This document shows, piece after piece, positions 24,055 to 36,869 of a stretch of 64,000 nt of DNA (the first letter of the stretch is position 1; each line of letters begins with the position of its first letter). Position numbers and translations under genes: made by a program. This DNA comes from Jaltomata sinuosa. Taxonomy: Eukaryota > Streptophyta > Magnoliopsida > Solanales > Solanaceae. The notes beneath the pieces are model-generated. The model ran no database searches. It was not told where the DNA came from and saw nothing but the letters and a program-made list of their open reading frames with translations. The DNA lies in the NCBI GenBank assembly GCA_003996215.1, contig QJPP01001576.1:62001-126000 (forward strand), given 5' to 3'.

Positions 24055-27000
24055 ATGTTGAAAGTCTTCTCTTTTGATGTGTATGCTTCGTTGGACCCCA
24101 GTGCCTCCTTATCTTTTGTGACCCCTTATATAGCATGCAAGTTTGAAATTTGTCCTGAATTGCTTTTAGAACCCATTTATATTTCTACTCCTGTTGGTGA
24201 GTCAGTCCTAGCCAAAACAATCTACCAAAATTTCCCTATCTCAGTCCTTCATAGAGTCACTTCAGTGGATTTAGTAGAGTCGTAGATGACTGATTTTGAT
24301 GTTATTCTTGGTATGGATTTGTTGTATGCTTGTTATGCTTTGATTGATTGTGATACTCGGGTTGTCAGTTTCAAGTTTTCAAATGGACCCATCTTAGAGT
24401 GGCAAGGTAGTCCCCCATCCTTGAAAGGTCATTTCATATCTTATCTTAAGGTTAGGAAGATGACTTCTAAGAGTTATATTTATCATATAGTTCGAGTAAT
24501 GGACACGGAGTCCAGAACCCCATCTCTTCAGTCTGTTCCTATTGTGAATGAGTTCCCAGAAGTGTTTCCTAAGGATTTACCCGTAGTCCCTCCCGAGATT
24601 TTGGGATAGATCTTCTCCCAGATACAAATCCTATATTTATTCCTCCCTATAGAATGGCTCTCGTGAAACTTAAGGAGTTAAAGGATTAGTTGAAGGATCT
24701 TCTTGATAAGGGTTTCATCAGGCCTAGCATTTCTCCATGGGGTGCCCCAGTTTTGTTTGTGAGAAAGAAAAATGGTTCTCTCAGAATGTGTATTGACTAC
24801 CGATAGTTGAACAAGGTCACGATCAAGAATAATTATCCCATTCCTAGGATTGATGACTTATTTAATTAGCTTCAGGGTGCTAGTTTCTTCTCAAAAAAGG
24901 CCTTAGATCTGGTTATCATCAGCTTCGTGTTAGAGAGTGTGATATTCCAAAGACAGCCTTCAAAACTTGATATGGTCATTATGAATTTGTTGTGATGTCT
25001 TTTGGTCTAATGAATGCTCCTATAGCTTTTATGGATTTGATGAACTGTGTGTTCAAGCAGTATTTGGATATGTTTGTGATTATGTTCATTGATGTTATCC
25101 TTCTCTATTCTCGGAGTGAGGAGGAGTATGCGGACAATTTGAGAGTGATGTTGCAAATTCTCAAGGACCAGCAGTTATTTGTTAAGTTTAGCAAGTGTGA
25201 GTTCTAGATGCAGTCTGTTGCTAATCTAGGTCATATTGTGACTAGAGATGGTATTTGACTTGATTCTCAGAAGATTGAGGCCATAAAGAACTAGCCTATA
25301 CCCACCTCCTCGTCTAATATTAGGAGTTTTTTGGGTTTGGCTGGTTACTACAGGAGATTTGTGGAAGGATTCTCTTTCATTGCTGCCCCTTTGACTCGAT
25401 TGACTCAGAAGAAGGTGAAATTTCAGTGGTCCGATCTATGTGAGAAGAACTTTCAGGAATTGAAGACTGGATTGACCACAGCCCCTGTATTGGCTCTACC
25501 CAAGGGCCTACATGATTTCATTGTGTGTTGTGATGTTTCTAGGATTGGTTTGGGTTGTGTGTTGATGCAGCGTGGTAAAGTGATTGCTTATTCTTCCAGA
25601 CAGCTTAAGACTCATGAGACGAACTACCCTACTCGTGATCTTGCGTTAGCAGTCGTGGTCGTTGCTTTGAAGATTTGGAGGTATTACTTGTATGGTGTGC
25701 ACATGGATGTATTCACCGATCATAAGAGTCTTCAGTATGTGTTCACTCAAAAGGAATTGAATCTTCGTCAAAGGAGATTGCTTGAGCTTCTTAAGGATTA
25801 TGATATAAGTGTGCTTTACCATCTGGATAAGGCCAATGTTGTGGCGGATGCACTGAGTAGATTGTCCATGGGTAGTGTGTCTTTACTCGAAGATGGGAAG
25901 ATGTAATTAGTTAAGGAGGTTCATAGTCTTGCTCAGTTGGGAGTTCGTCTTATGAACTCGATAGAAGGTGGTGTTATTGTTCAGAATGGTTTTGAATCAT
26001 CGTTGGTAGCTGAAGTGAAGGCAAAGCAAGACAGTGATCCTATTTTGCTTCAGCTAAAGGGTGCAGTCCATCAGCAAAGTCTTGAGGTTTTCTCCCAAGG
26101 GGGAGATGGTGTGCTTCACTATCAGGGTCGATTGTGTGTGCCAGATGTAGAAGGGTTGAGAAGCAGATTTTGACTGAGGCTCATAGTTCCAAATGTTCTA
26201 TTCACTCTGGTGCCACCAATATGTATTATGATCTACGGGAAATCTATTGGTGGAATGGTATAAAGAGGAACATAGCCGGTCTTATGGCTAAGTGTCCCAA
26301 TTGTCAACAAGTGAAGGTAGAGCATCAGCGACGGGGTGGCATGACTCAAGATATTAACCTTCCTACTTGGAAGAGGGAAGCGATCAATATGGACTTCATT
26401 ATAGGTTTGCCTCATACTCGAAGGCAACACGATTCGATTTGGGTGATTGTCGATCAGATGACTAAGTCATCTCACTTCTTGGTTGTTAAGACTATGGATT
26501 AAGCGGTTGATTATGCCAGACTCTACATCCAGGAGATAGTCTGATTACATGGTGTCCCATTGTCAATCATTTTAAATAAGGGTACTCAGTTTACTTCTCA
26601 GTTTTGGAGATCATTTCAGAGATGTCTTGGAACTCAGGTGAAGCTTAGCATAGCTTTTCACCCACAGACGGATGTCCAGGCAGACGTACTATTCAAACCT
26701 TGGAGGATATGTTAAGGGCTTGCGTGATTAACTTCAAAGGTAATTGGGATGATCACTTACCTCTTATCGAGTTTGCTTACAACAACACCTTTCATTCTAG
26801 CATCTAGATGGCTCCTTATGAGGCATTTTATGATCGGAGATGTAGGTCTCCTATTGGTTGGTTTGAGGTAGGTGAGGCAACTTTAATTGGTCCAGATTCG
26901 GTACATGAGACTATGGAGAAGGTTCAGCTTATTAGGGAGAAGTTGAAGACCGCTCAAATTCAATAGAAATCATATGCGGATGTGAGGAGGAGGGAATTGG

Positions 27001-27446
27001 AATTAGAGGTTGATGATTGGGTTTTTCTGAAGGTGTCACCCATGAAGGGTGTGATGAGATTTGGTAAGAAAGGGAAGCTTAGTCCCCGTTTTGTAGGTAC
27101 TTACCAGATTCTAAGGAGAGTTGGTAAGGTTTCTTATGAGTTGGACTTGCCATCGGATTTAGAAGCGGTTCATTTGGTTTTCCATGTTTCCTTGTTGAAG
27201 AAGTGTGTTGGTGATTCAATCTTGATTGTTCCTTTGGAGGATGTGGGTGTGAAGGATAGTCTCACCTATGAGGAGGCTCCCGTAGAGATCCTTGATCGTC
27301 AAATTCATAGGTTGAGAAATAAGGAAGTCGCTTTGGTAAAGGTTCTTTGGAGAAATCAGCTTATTGAAGGAGCCACTTGGGAAGCAGAATTAGCCATGAA
27401 AGCCAAGTACCCTCATTTCTTTCCTTCAGATTCTGTTTCAGCTTGA
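24055..27446 (+). pseudogene. Element D pol: protease, RT, RNase H, integrase, chromodomain
   Basis: Order of domains: protease (LDPSASLSFVTP near 24095, with serine for the usual glycine; FDVILGMDLLY near 24295). RT: KGFIRPSISPWGAPVLF, LRMCIDYR, and the active site FIDVILLYSRSEEE, where the family has FIDD. RNase H (25390-25870): FIVCCDVSRIGLGCVLMQ, FTDHKSLQYVF, ANVVADALSRLS. Integrase (26160-26950): HSGATNMYYDLREIYWWNG, CPNCQQVKVEHQR, MDFIIGLPHTRRQHDS. C-terminal: KLSPRFVGTYQILRRVG and HLVFHVSLLKKC. Chromodomain (27270-27420): PVEILDRQIHRLRNKEV then EGATWEAELAMKAKYPHFF. Frameshifts lie near 24600, 24890-24990, 26150 and 26690. Stops at 24285, 24689, 24804, 24866, 25207, 26513 and 26966 inactivate it. 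Confidence 0.92.
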
Positions 27447-27669
27447 GGTAATAATTTCCTCCTTAGTATGTCCCTCCGAACCTACTCCATCAGCTTTCCT
27501 CATGATCTTAGTATGTGTTCATGTTTCTCAAAGTTAGTTCAATCGTGTTTTAAGTTGAAAAGTTCAGTTTAATGTTTATTCTTTAGTTTTCCTATTTTGT
27601 TGTTGTTTAGTTGGGCTGTTTTCTCTCCAGTTTTTCTTGCTTAGTCTTCATTAGAGGACGAATGATCCC

Positions 27670-27682
27670 AAGGGGGAGATAT
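27670..27682 (+). other. Element D polypurine tract
   Basis: AAGGGGGAGATAT directly before the TGTAACACCCC start of the 3' LTR. Confidence 0.9.
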
Positions 27683-29815
27683 TGTAACACCCCAGAAATC
27701 GAACCAGCTTTCTAAGTTTGAAACTCTGAAAAATTTCATGTTCCCAGGAATTACGGGTCCAAACCACGGACCGTAGTTGGAACCACGAGTCGTGGAATAG
27801 AACCGTGGAATGCCTTCTCTAGGTTAGCCTCTGGTATGAGAACCATGAGTTGGTTCTATGGACCATAGTTCATTCTATGGACCGTAAAGTCAAGTCGTGG
27901 AACTTGATCTGAGGGTTGCATGTTTCCTCAGGAACAACGAGTGACTTCTACGGACGTAGTCTAAACCACGGACCATAGTGTCCACTCGTGATATTGAATC
28001 AGAGACCAGGTAAGTCCCTAGGAATTATGACTTGGGTCTACGACCCTTGGTCCATTCTACGGGTCTGTCCTGTTGACTCATAGTTCGGTTTCTGCAGCCT
28101 ATCTTTTTAGCCAGGAACAACAGGTGGAAACCACGAGTTGTGGTTTGGTCTACAACTCGTGGAATACGTATGTGGTCCCTGAAAGTCAACTTTTTCCTAA
28201 TTATGCCCAGGGATATTTTAGTCATTACCCATTCTTTTAACTCCTAAATGAGGTCATTTTGACTATTTCGAGAAGGGTTTTCACCCTCATTAGCCTTAGT
28301 CCCTCCTCAAATCTTCATTCATCTCCCAAAAAGGAAAAGAAAACCTTCAAGCTCAAAGATCAAGTCTCCTTTCTTTTCAATTTCAAGTGGGTTTGCTTCG
28401 ATCAAGGTATGTGGGTATTCAACAATGGGTTCCTCTCACCCTTGTGCCCAAAACCCCCAATTATTATTTGAATGATGAACTTGTGAAATTAGGGTTTTAA
28501 TCTAAATTGGAGAAAACTTATGAAATCAATTTCTATGCATCAATTCATGATTTCTTATTGCATATCTTTGATTTAATTGAAGTTTCTTAGTTGATTTCAA
28601 AAGCCCATATATAAGTGATGAATTTTAGCATAATTTCATTGAATTGCATGTCTTCAAGTAAAATTTGGTATGTTTAGGTAACATGACTTCTATTTTCATG
28701 AAATTGCATGCCTACTTCTTCAAGCTATGATGTTAAAAAAGAAAGTATGTTTGAATTATGGTTTTTCAAAGCTTTAAGATTCATCACTTGTGAATTGCAT
28801 GACATCAGATATGTCCTTATGCTTTTCCAATAGTTTTGGACATTAGATATGTCCCAATGTTTTATGAAAGGTTTGGCATCCAGATATGTCTACCTAAGTT
28901 ATGAACAATTTTGACATCAGACATATCGTAAGTATTATGAGATATATGTATATATTTTTGGGTGTAGTATTAGCACTGAGGTGGACAGGGTGAGAGTACC
29001 CTTAGTCCTAGAACTACGTGCCCCTATAGGTTCTAAGTCCCCTCAGTTGGGCATCAAATTTAGTAATCACGCCACAGTTATGCCTCTATACCCTAGCAAG
29101 GTATATTGGGTCCTTTTGATGGGGAATATACACCGGATTCCATGTAGGTCACATGGTCTATGTCGGTTAGAGAACCTCCACAGAAACAGTATCAGGTTTT
29201 AAAATGCATTTGACTCTTTGCCTTCAGATTTCAGGACTATTATGTTTACTATGATGTTTGTATAACTTTCTTTGGCATCGTATTGAGTCTCTTGCATTTC
29301 AGTTTTACATTCATAGAATGATTTCAGTTTTACAAGTTTATTTAGCATGCTTATCTCAGACTCCTGTTTATCTCACATATTTGGTACATCCTATAGTACT
29401 AATGTATTTTGCGTTGTATCCTTTTACGATGTAGATTCAGGCACCTAGCCTCAGACTCATGGCTAGACTATGCCAGACTTTCAGCTTATCAGTGATGAGT
29501 CCTCATTCTTCGAGGACTAGAGTTAACGAGCCTATCTTTATGTTTTCATTTCAGATTTCTGAGTTAGCTGGGGTCTTCTCCCAGCAACTCTTTATGACAG
29601 TTAGAGACTTTTCATACATAGGCAGTATTCGAGTCTCCTTTTAGATGTGTATTCCTATTTGACTTGATAATCTATACATTTGATTTTGGATCTTCCTATT
29701 ATGCTTCCGCTTATCTATTAATTTATCTGAGTTATGCTATGACCAAGGGTTAACTTAGGACACTTGTGGTCCTGGGTCCCATGTTACGTCTAGGAGGTAG
29801 CCTCGGGTCGTGACA
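27683..29815 (+). repeat. Element D 3' LTR
   Basis: TGTAACACCCCAG to GGGTCGTGACA, colinear with the 5' LTR. Hairpin segment at 27760-28170. E's LTR resumes at 29816. Confidence 0.9.
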
Positions 29816-30160
29816 CTATAAATCTTAGGTGATGTCCTCTCTGTGTTATGTTGTCCTAACAGGAGGGTTCCTAAATTGATGTGTCGGTTGAATACGTGTC
29901 TGGGGGGTGAACCCGGACTTAGTCTCCGGATATGAATTCAATGTAGGGTAGGTGATGGTTAATGTCTTGCCAAATGCAATGTATATACATGTAATTATAA
30001 CTTAGTATTGTATGTGCTTTCATGCTTAAGAAAGGAAGTTATGAATGTACAAGTATTTGGATTATCCAAATTATGTGAAATGAACTTGATTATTGCTTGT
30101 TAGTTTTACAAGGGTGTTTTTGTTCATTTATTATTGAATGTTGCTTTTGTATGACATTCA

Positions 30161-30343
30161 GTTGGCTCAGGTACCACGCCTGGTATGGGACACTAACGAT
30201 TGGCTCGAGTACCATGCCTGGTACGAGACACTAACGGTTGGCTTGGGTACCATGCCTGGTACATGATACTAATGGTTGGCTCGGGTACCATGCCTGGTAT
30301 AGGGTCTATACTGGTTGGCTCGAGTACCATGCCTGGTACGGGT
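30161..30343 (+). repeat. Five-unit hairpin tandem repeat in E 5' LTR
   Basis: Five units of about 38 bases, each starting TTGGCT and containing GTACCATGCCTGGTAC, a perfect 6-base inverted repeat around a 4-base loop in the best units. The counterpart in the 3' LTR is at 44889-45070. Confidence 0.9.
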
Positions 30344-31260
30344 TTAATTATGCCAAAGGTTTCATGAGTGGAACGGGTTGTTTATTGAGTCTATGATTGA
30401 TTATATTGGTCCTTGAGAGGCCGGGTTATTACACTTAAATATGGGGTTGGTCCTGGGGTCGATTGAGCTTTGTTTGTTAATGCTAGGATTTGGTCTAGAG
30501 AATCGTAGTTGGTCCGAGTAATGTAAAAAGGGTAAATATCTTGATTATTATTCAATGTTAAATAATTGTCGAACCTGTGTCACAGGGTGAGTAAGCCTGA
30601 GAGTCTGGGACTGTGTAGCTGGCTATTCTAATCTGTTGAGTATGGTCCTGGGGATCCTTGGTAGGTCCGGTTAACTTGAAAGTTGTGATACAATATTAGG
30701 TGGTCTGGTTACTTGCATAGAGGGGCATGACTGATATGGTTATTGATTCTGGTTGTTGACTGGGGGTCTTGTGGATAGTCATATAAACTTGGATGTTCAT
30801 AGGGTTTGGTAATATTCTATCAATATCATACATTTGCAATTCAAATTTGATAAGAGTGACAGGTCGCTAAGTAGTGATGTCTGGGCTAGCTAGGCACAGG
30901 ACTAGAGGTGGTGAGGCATATGGCTTGCCGGGTCCAAGATGGGTGATCTTGGAGGGACTAAGGTCCTAGGGAGTCAGATTTGATTGGTTAGTGAAACTAG
31001 GCTACTATTCTATGAGTGCTTAAACTGATGAGATGTCAAGGGTAAGGAACCTAGGGGGTTGAATACGCAAAACTCACAGGTAGTCTGTCATTATTTGGCT
31101 AAGGGATATGGTTCAAGGTGTTTGACTTAGGATCCCATATTGAGTCAGGGTGGTAACTCAAGGTTTTGTAGGTTGCCTCTCAGCTGGCTAATAAGGGTGG
31201 ATAGTAAACCTAAATTATAGGACTTGAACCACTAAGGTGCTTATAGTGGTGGGTCAGATG

Positions 31261-31430
31261 GGTGACTTGGGAAGTCTAGTGTTAAGGGTGACTTGGGAAG
31301 TCTAGTGTAAGGTGTGACTTGGGAAGTCTAGTGTTAAGGGTGACTTGGGAAGTCTACTGTAAGATGTGACTTGGGAAATCTAGGTGGTAAGTGACACTTG
31401 GGAAGCCTTATAGTTAAGTGTGGCCTAAGG
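31261..31430 (+). repeat. GGTGACTTGGGAAGTCTAG tandem repeat in E 5' LTR
   Basis: Six or seven units of 25-27 bases, best conserved in the first four, decaying towards the right end (GTGTGGCCTAAGGGGTCCTA). Counterpart at 46006-46165. Confidence 0.88.
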
Positions 31431-32096
31431 GGTCCTAGTGCTAAATGTGATTGTGGGAAGGTCCTAGGTGTTATGTTGGACTACGATGGGATGGTACAAA
31501 GTCTACAAACTGCGAAGTTTGCAGCAGAGCAGGGTAAGAAGGCTTGGGTGCAAAGCGTGCAGGGCTATAGTAGTAATAGTATGGAGGTAGATACGGGTGA
31601 GGAAAGACTAGATTATTATAGCTTATTGCATGTTTTCTCTTGATTTCTTATATGATGGTATCTAGTGGATTTGGGTCAACTGATGATGCCTGCCAAAACG
31701 TATTGTTTGTACTGATACTACTCTTGATATACCTTTTTGGGGATAATCTGGTTGCAGGATCAGTGATGTTTCTTAGGTATAGGACGATGATGATCTCCAA
31801 CAGCTTTTACTCTTCGTCTCCATGATGGGAGTTGTGTCTCTGTATATTTTGTATTTGTACTTCTCATGTAGTAGCTCTTGTACCTGTTTTAGACTAGTTC
31901 CTAGGGAGGGTTGTATTCAAATATTATAAAGGATTTTCCTGAAATAAGAGTTGTAAATGTTTTCCTGATTTAAAAAAGGTTACTTTATGGTTTTACTTTG
32001 TTTTCCGCATTACTTGTTGGATCGGGTGGTAAGGGTTCTCCTATCTAGGTGTTAAGAGTAGGTGCCCGCATGGCCCGGTAGTTAGGTCGTGACAAA

Positions 32097-32108
32097 TGGT
32101 ATCAGAGC
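32097..32108 (+). other. Element E primer-binding site (initiator-Met tRNA)
   Basis: TGGTATCAGAGC two bases after the LTR end at 32094. Confidence 0.9.
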
Positions 32109-33917
32109 CTAGGTTATCGATCTCCCAGTACAAGAGCAAAATATTGAATAGAGACCTGTGGATTGGTGTGTTGACATCCACATCTAATCCTTGGGAAGCT
32201 ATGAAGCATTCTAGGAAACCTCTTTCTTCTTCATTTCTTTCATGTGGATTGTCACTTATTGGTGTAGGTTGAGTCCAATTGGTATCTCAACAAAGTAAAA
32301 GATGTTATTTAACTTCAGTTGAAATGATATGGGCAAGAGAAGCCAGAATCAGGAAGGTTCCAATTGGTATCTGGCCTTAGAGGTTGTGGTAAGGCATGTA
32401 TGATCGACAAACAACCATCCATGGGGCGAATAAAGAGTAGTTGACGTGAATTGATTATGCATTGAAACCTGAAACGTGAAAATCATGTGCATTGCATTAC
32501 TTGTGTGACTGCAATTGTGTGGTGTGTAATTTCTTGCCTCACTGTGAATATTTTTGCCTGGGAGTAGCCATAACTTGATTTTGTATGCTTTAATTAGTGA
32601 TAAAATTGTTATGTGTCTGGAATTAAGATTTCATGTTACATTTTGGATAAGGACTTATCATTGATTAAGATGGTAAGGGGACAAGACTTATGGCTGTAGG
32701 GAAGCTCCAGTTTTAGAACAGTCGGTCTTGGTTGAGAACCATGGGAACAAGGGGGTCATTCTTGTGTGATAGCAGAAGTGTTTTATTGTGAAGTAGTTCG
32801 TGACTGAATTTATAATAGCATGATGCTAAGTTTAAAATTATGTAGTGTTAGGGATGGTCTTGGGGTTATGTTTAAAGGCCAGGAGGTGATTCAGGGGTTA
32901 ATATTTATAATCGAGAATGGGAAATGGGTAAAACTTGCAGAAATCTTGTATTTTTGGGTTGCTCCTATCGAGGCCGCCATAGTAGAATTGTACCGCTATA
33001 GCTATCCCGCTATAATAGGAATTTTACCGCTATGGCAATACCGCTGTAGCGGTATGACAAGCAATGTAGAGGAAGGGGGCGGGACAGAACCCCTGCTCTG
33101 ATTTTCCCCTATTTTATTTTCATTCCCAGGTTGTTTTAAATTGTTAGTTGAGCTGCAAGCTACTGCATGAATTATAAGAATTAGCATCCTTATGCGATAA
33201 AAAGAAAGGGTAAATATAGTAGTCTGGGCATAGGGGTTATTTTTTTTATGCAGTGGTTTTACTCTTGATTGAATAACTACTTGCATTGTAATGATATTGT
33301 GTAGTTAGTGAGGGAACCGTGAGATTATGGTGAAACCAAGTTTTTAGGCATTGGTAGAATTATGAATGTCCATGGGTGGGAACAGTCGCTCATGCTATAT
33401 TTGGCAAAATAACCCGTAATTGACTGAGTGGTGTGGGACACTTCTCATAGGCTTATTCTATATAAATGTTTTGACTAATCGTAGATCTTGGGAAGAGTAT
33501 AGTGAAATTATGGATAATTTGAAATAAGTTGTCTAATTCATGGTCAAAGAACCTTAGTAGTAGGGTCGGTTAAGAGAGTGGGGTTAGTAGACGACTTTTT
33601 AATCAGTCATATCCCTCTTGTTAACCATGATAGTACTTAGTGTTACTGCTCTTTGAGTGGAGGGAGTGCGCTCGTTATAGCATTGGTTAGGGTGCAAGTG
33701 CCCCGATAGAATTCTCCCTAGGATGAGAGTTGACAAAAATCTCAGGCGACGATCGGTTCCAATCGAATTTTGATGTTGTGTGGTTTAGAGATACTTGATG
33801 TCTTGGGTGTAGTGGTTGATGGTAATAAGGTGATATCATGATATGTGAGGGACATAGTATCCCCTAGAAAACTTCCAGAATAGAGTTAGAGTTAGTAGAA
33901 CTCTGGGTATAGCGGAA
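32109..33917 (+). other. Element E internal remnant, non-coding
   Basis: 1.8 kb after the primer site with no gag-like reading. It includes a group of CCGCTATAGC-type palindromes (32965-33065), normally an LTR feature in this family. It ends where the truncated gag of F begins (about 33918). Confidence 0.6.
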
Positions 33918-34369
33918 AACTCTCGGGGAAAGAACCTATCAAGGAAGGCCCTCTCAAAACACTCCCAAGCCGTGAGGACTGCGTCCCTCACCCTAGTCTC
34001 CTTCCATTGCGTGAACCAAATATGAGCCACATCCTTGAGTTGATAGGATGCAAGCCCAACACAATCAACCCCAACCACTTGCATAGCTTCAAATATCTTC
34101 TTCACTTCATCAATAAAGTTGAGCGGGTCCTCACCCACTTTTGAACCCCACAATTCAGGTGGGTTTATTCAGACAAAGTCACGAACTCGGGCCGCTACCC
34201 CACCTTGAGGATGAACAGGGGTAAGAGCCTGCTGATTGTCCTGATTGTCCAAAGTCTGGGCTAGCAAATGGATGGCGTTCTTGAACTCCTCATTCGTGAC
34301 ATTGGGAACCAGAACATGAGGAACAACATTCCGAGCAGCTCGGGGAGGCATAGCACGTCGAGGAGGCAT
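33918..34369 (-). pseudogene. Truncated second gag of the F complex
   Basis: Starts with an intact ATG (34369), MPPRRAMPPRAARNVVPHV, and continues with VTNEEFKNAIHLLAQTLD and, in a shifted frame or after a stop, WGSKVGEDPLNFIDEVKK, ASYQLKDVAHIWFTQWKE and ECFERAFLDRFFPRE. At that point, about 33918, the text changes to E's internal DNA. It matches the complete F gag at 40999-41447 up to the same codon. It is therefore a 5' gag fragment cut by a rearrangement. Confidence 0.85.
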
Positions 34370-34562
34370 AGTCTGAAACGTACAAGATAAGCATTAGAGG
34401 GGCATTAAAGTTAAGTTCTAACGCACGACGTAATCATGAAAGAAGTGAAATTTTCCTAAGACACCTCATAGCTTCCCCCTCATATGTGTGGCGCACTTCA
34501 GACACATGAAAGAGACTCTACTCGATGCGGCTTTCAGACATCCTAGGACTCTTGAACCTGAG

Positions 34563-34574
34563 GCTCTGATACCA
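34563..34574 (-). other. Second F primer-binding site
   Basis: The plus strand GCTCTGATACCA is the complement of TGGTATCAGAGC. It lies left of the LTR at 34579, on the truncated-gag side. Confidence 0.9.
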
Positions 34575-34578
34575 AGTT

Positions 34579-36635
34579 TATCATGCCCCGAGGTTACCCC
34601 CTAGACGTAACACGGGACTTAGGACCACAAGGGTCCCAAGCTAACCCTTGGTCATAGCATTCTCAAGCAAACATAAAGGAAACATAGCGGAAGCATCAAA
34701 GATAAAGACAGAATAGAATAAGATAGATGGTCGAGTCAAAAGAGGTACGACACCCACGAAGGGTTACATACGGTCTATGTATGAAAGCCTCTAATCATAA
34801 CATAATGAGTTGCTAGGACAAGACCCTAACTAACTCAAAGTGCGGAAATAAAGTCAACATAAACTAAGAACATGACTAGTCCTCGACCTAAGAGGACCAA
34901 CCCACAGTTGGCAGAGTAAGTGGCCTGGGAACTCTAGCCACGAATCTGAGAAGGGACACCTGAATTTGCATCATCAAAAGATGCAGCGCAAAATATGCGT
35001 TAGTACTATAGAATGAACTGAGTATACGGGCAATGCATAAATAAGATAGAAACATGCTTTAAAAACATACTTTAGACAGAATCCATACATAATAGGGTAT
35101 CTTGGGTAAATAGCATAATGGAAAGATGAGACATGAAGTGAAAGCCCAAACTTTAAAGTAAGAGTTCATAAAGCTTAGAAAACTTGAAAACATACATAAG
35201 GGAGTTTCTTATAACCGACATGAGATCATGTGAGCTTACATGGAATCTAACTATATAACCCTAGTTAGCAAAGCTAACTTGAACCTTGCCAAGGAACGAG
35301 TCACCATACCCAACTATATTACCCTAGTTGTCAAAGCTACCCTAATGCCCGTTAGGACACAAGACACCATTCGTAAAGACGTGGATCCACTTTCATAAAC
35401 CTATAAGGCACATATCATTTCATAACCTACGCTGGTAATGTAGTTTCTGGATTTGGGTAATCGAACCCTCATCGCTCGGTGCTAAATACTACTCCCAAAA
35501 CATGCACATGTAGCTCATCATTTCATAGTGGCACCATCTCATGCCAAATCTTATCATAAAGCAGGAAAACGGGCATCATGCAAATTTTCATATCATAGTT
35601 TATAAAGCTAGGTATAGCCATAATTCAAAACATGCTTTTCTTTCTAAATTCATACTTGAAGAATTTGGCATAAAATTTCATAAATACATAAAGGCCATGA
35701 TATCTAATCATGCCAAGTTTCTCTTGAAAACATGCAATTTCATGGATTCATGCTAGAAATCAATTCTCATACTTGGGCTTTTAAAACCAATGAAGAAATC
35801 ATGAACAAATCATATATAATCAATAAGAAACCATGAATTTAAATATAAGAACTGATTTCATAAGTTTTCCCCAAATTTAGATCAAAACCCTAATTTCATA
35901 AATACATAATTCAACATAAGAATTGGGGATTTTGGGCACAAGGGTGAGAGGAACTCATTGTTGAATACCCACATACCTTGGGTAAAGGTAACCCACTTGA
36001 ATTGGAAAGACTTAGGAGGCTTGATCTTGAAGCTTGAGACCTTGAGCTTGGGGAATTCTTTTCCTTCTTGGGAGAAGAGTGAAGTAATGAGAAGGAACTT
36101 AGGTTAATGAGAGTGAAAACCCTTCTTGAAATAGTCAAAACGACCTCACTTAGGAGTTAAAAGGGTGGGTAAAGATTAAAATACCCCTGGGACATAATTA
36201 AGAAAAGCTATCTTAAAAACCCGGCTTCAAGTTCCACGGGTGGGGTCTATGACTCGTAGACCTGACCACAACTCGTGGTTCCTTGTCGTGGAAACTGTTC
36301 AAGATATAAACCTGCAGAAGATCTTCTACGACTCAATAGGATGACTCGTGGAAGCTTTCACGAGTCGTAGAACCCAGTCGGGGAAATCAGGGAAAATGAC
36401 TGGCCTCTGAGGAGGTTCCACAGTCGACCATAACGACCCATAGAAACTTCTACGAGTCATGGAACTGACTCGTGGTCCTCAGACCTGAGGGTGGTCTGCA
36501 TGACTGGGATCACGAGTCATTTCCATGACTCATGGAACCACCCACGACTCGTGGACTTGACCCGTGATCCCTACAAGTCCAAAAGTTTCTACAAGTTCTG
36601 AGTTTAAAAGCTAGATCGATTTCTGGGGTGTTACA
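34579..36635 (-). repeat. Shared (middle) LTR of the F complex
   Basis: 2057 bases. The plus-strand left end TATCATGCCCC (TG changed to TA) and right end GGGGTGTTACA. Colinear with 41659-43720. Hairpin-rich segment at 36230-36570. Confidence 0.9.
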
Positions 36636-36650
36636 ATATCTCCCCCTTGG
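36636..36650 (-). other. Element F polypurine tract
   Basis: The plus strand ATATCTCCCCCTTGG is the complement of CCAAGGGGGAGATAT, adjacent to the LTR at 36635. Confidence 0.9.
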
Positions 36651-36869
36651 GATCATTCTTCCTCGAATAAAGACTACACAAGAGGAAACTGAAGAGAAAA
36701 TAGCCCAACCAGCAACAGAACAACGAAATCAAAGAGTAAACATAAAAATGGAGCTTTTCAACTTGAAAACATGATAAACTAACTTCGTAAAACATGAATG
36801 CATGCTAGGATCATGAGAGGAACTAATGGGATATAATCGGAGGGACTTACCAAGGAGAAAACTAGTACC

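Larger units (their letters stand above)
20377..29815 (+). mobile_element. Element D: complete but inactive chromovirus in E's 5' LTR
   Basis: Full structure: 5' LTR 20377-22514, primer site 22519-22530, gag from 22724, pol to 27446, polypurine tract 27670-27682, 3' LTR 27683-29815. The LTRs are 2138 and 2133 bases and differ at roughly 9 percent of positions over the first 140 bases by eye. The flanking 5-mers are GTAAC and CTATA, which occupy the right place but do not match. Long LTRs, the initiator-Met primer site and a chromodomain fit a Tekay/Del-like chromovirus. Confidence 0.9.
29816..32094 (+). repeat. Element E 5' LTR, second part
   Basis: Resumes with the TTAGGTGATGTCC text and ends GGTAGTTAGGTCGTGACA just before the primer site. 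It is colinear with 44540-46792 plus 48793-48845 of the 3' LTR. It holds two tandem-repeat arrays, listed separately. Short ORFs such as those at 31398-31825 are duplicated in the 3' LTR in broken form and are not taken as genes. Confidence 0.85.

Noticed and set aside
30161..30343. CRISPR-like array of regular hairpin repeats
   Set aside because: The units abut with no unique spacers, lie in LTRs and the genome is a plant's.
31398..31825. Two short ORFs in E's 5' LTR as possible genes
   Set aside because: They lie inside LTR sequence and the copy in the 3' LTR is only partly open; no recognisable protein.
608..32108. TGGTATCAGAGC at 608, 22519 and 32097 as possible tRNA gene fragments
   Set aside because: Each stands a few bases after an LTR end and is the primer-binding site; no tRNA fold surrounds it.
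32820..33101. A 93-codon ORF in E's interior as a gene of E
   Set aside because: It overlaps the palindrome cluster, has no motif and no counterpart to judge it by.
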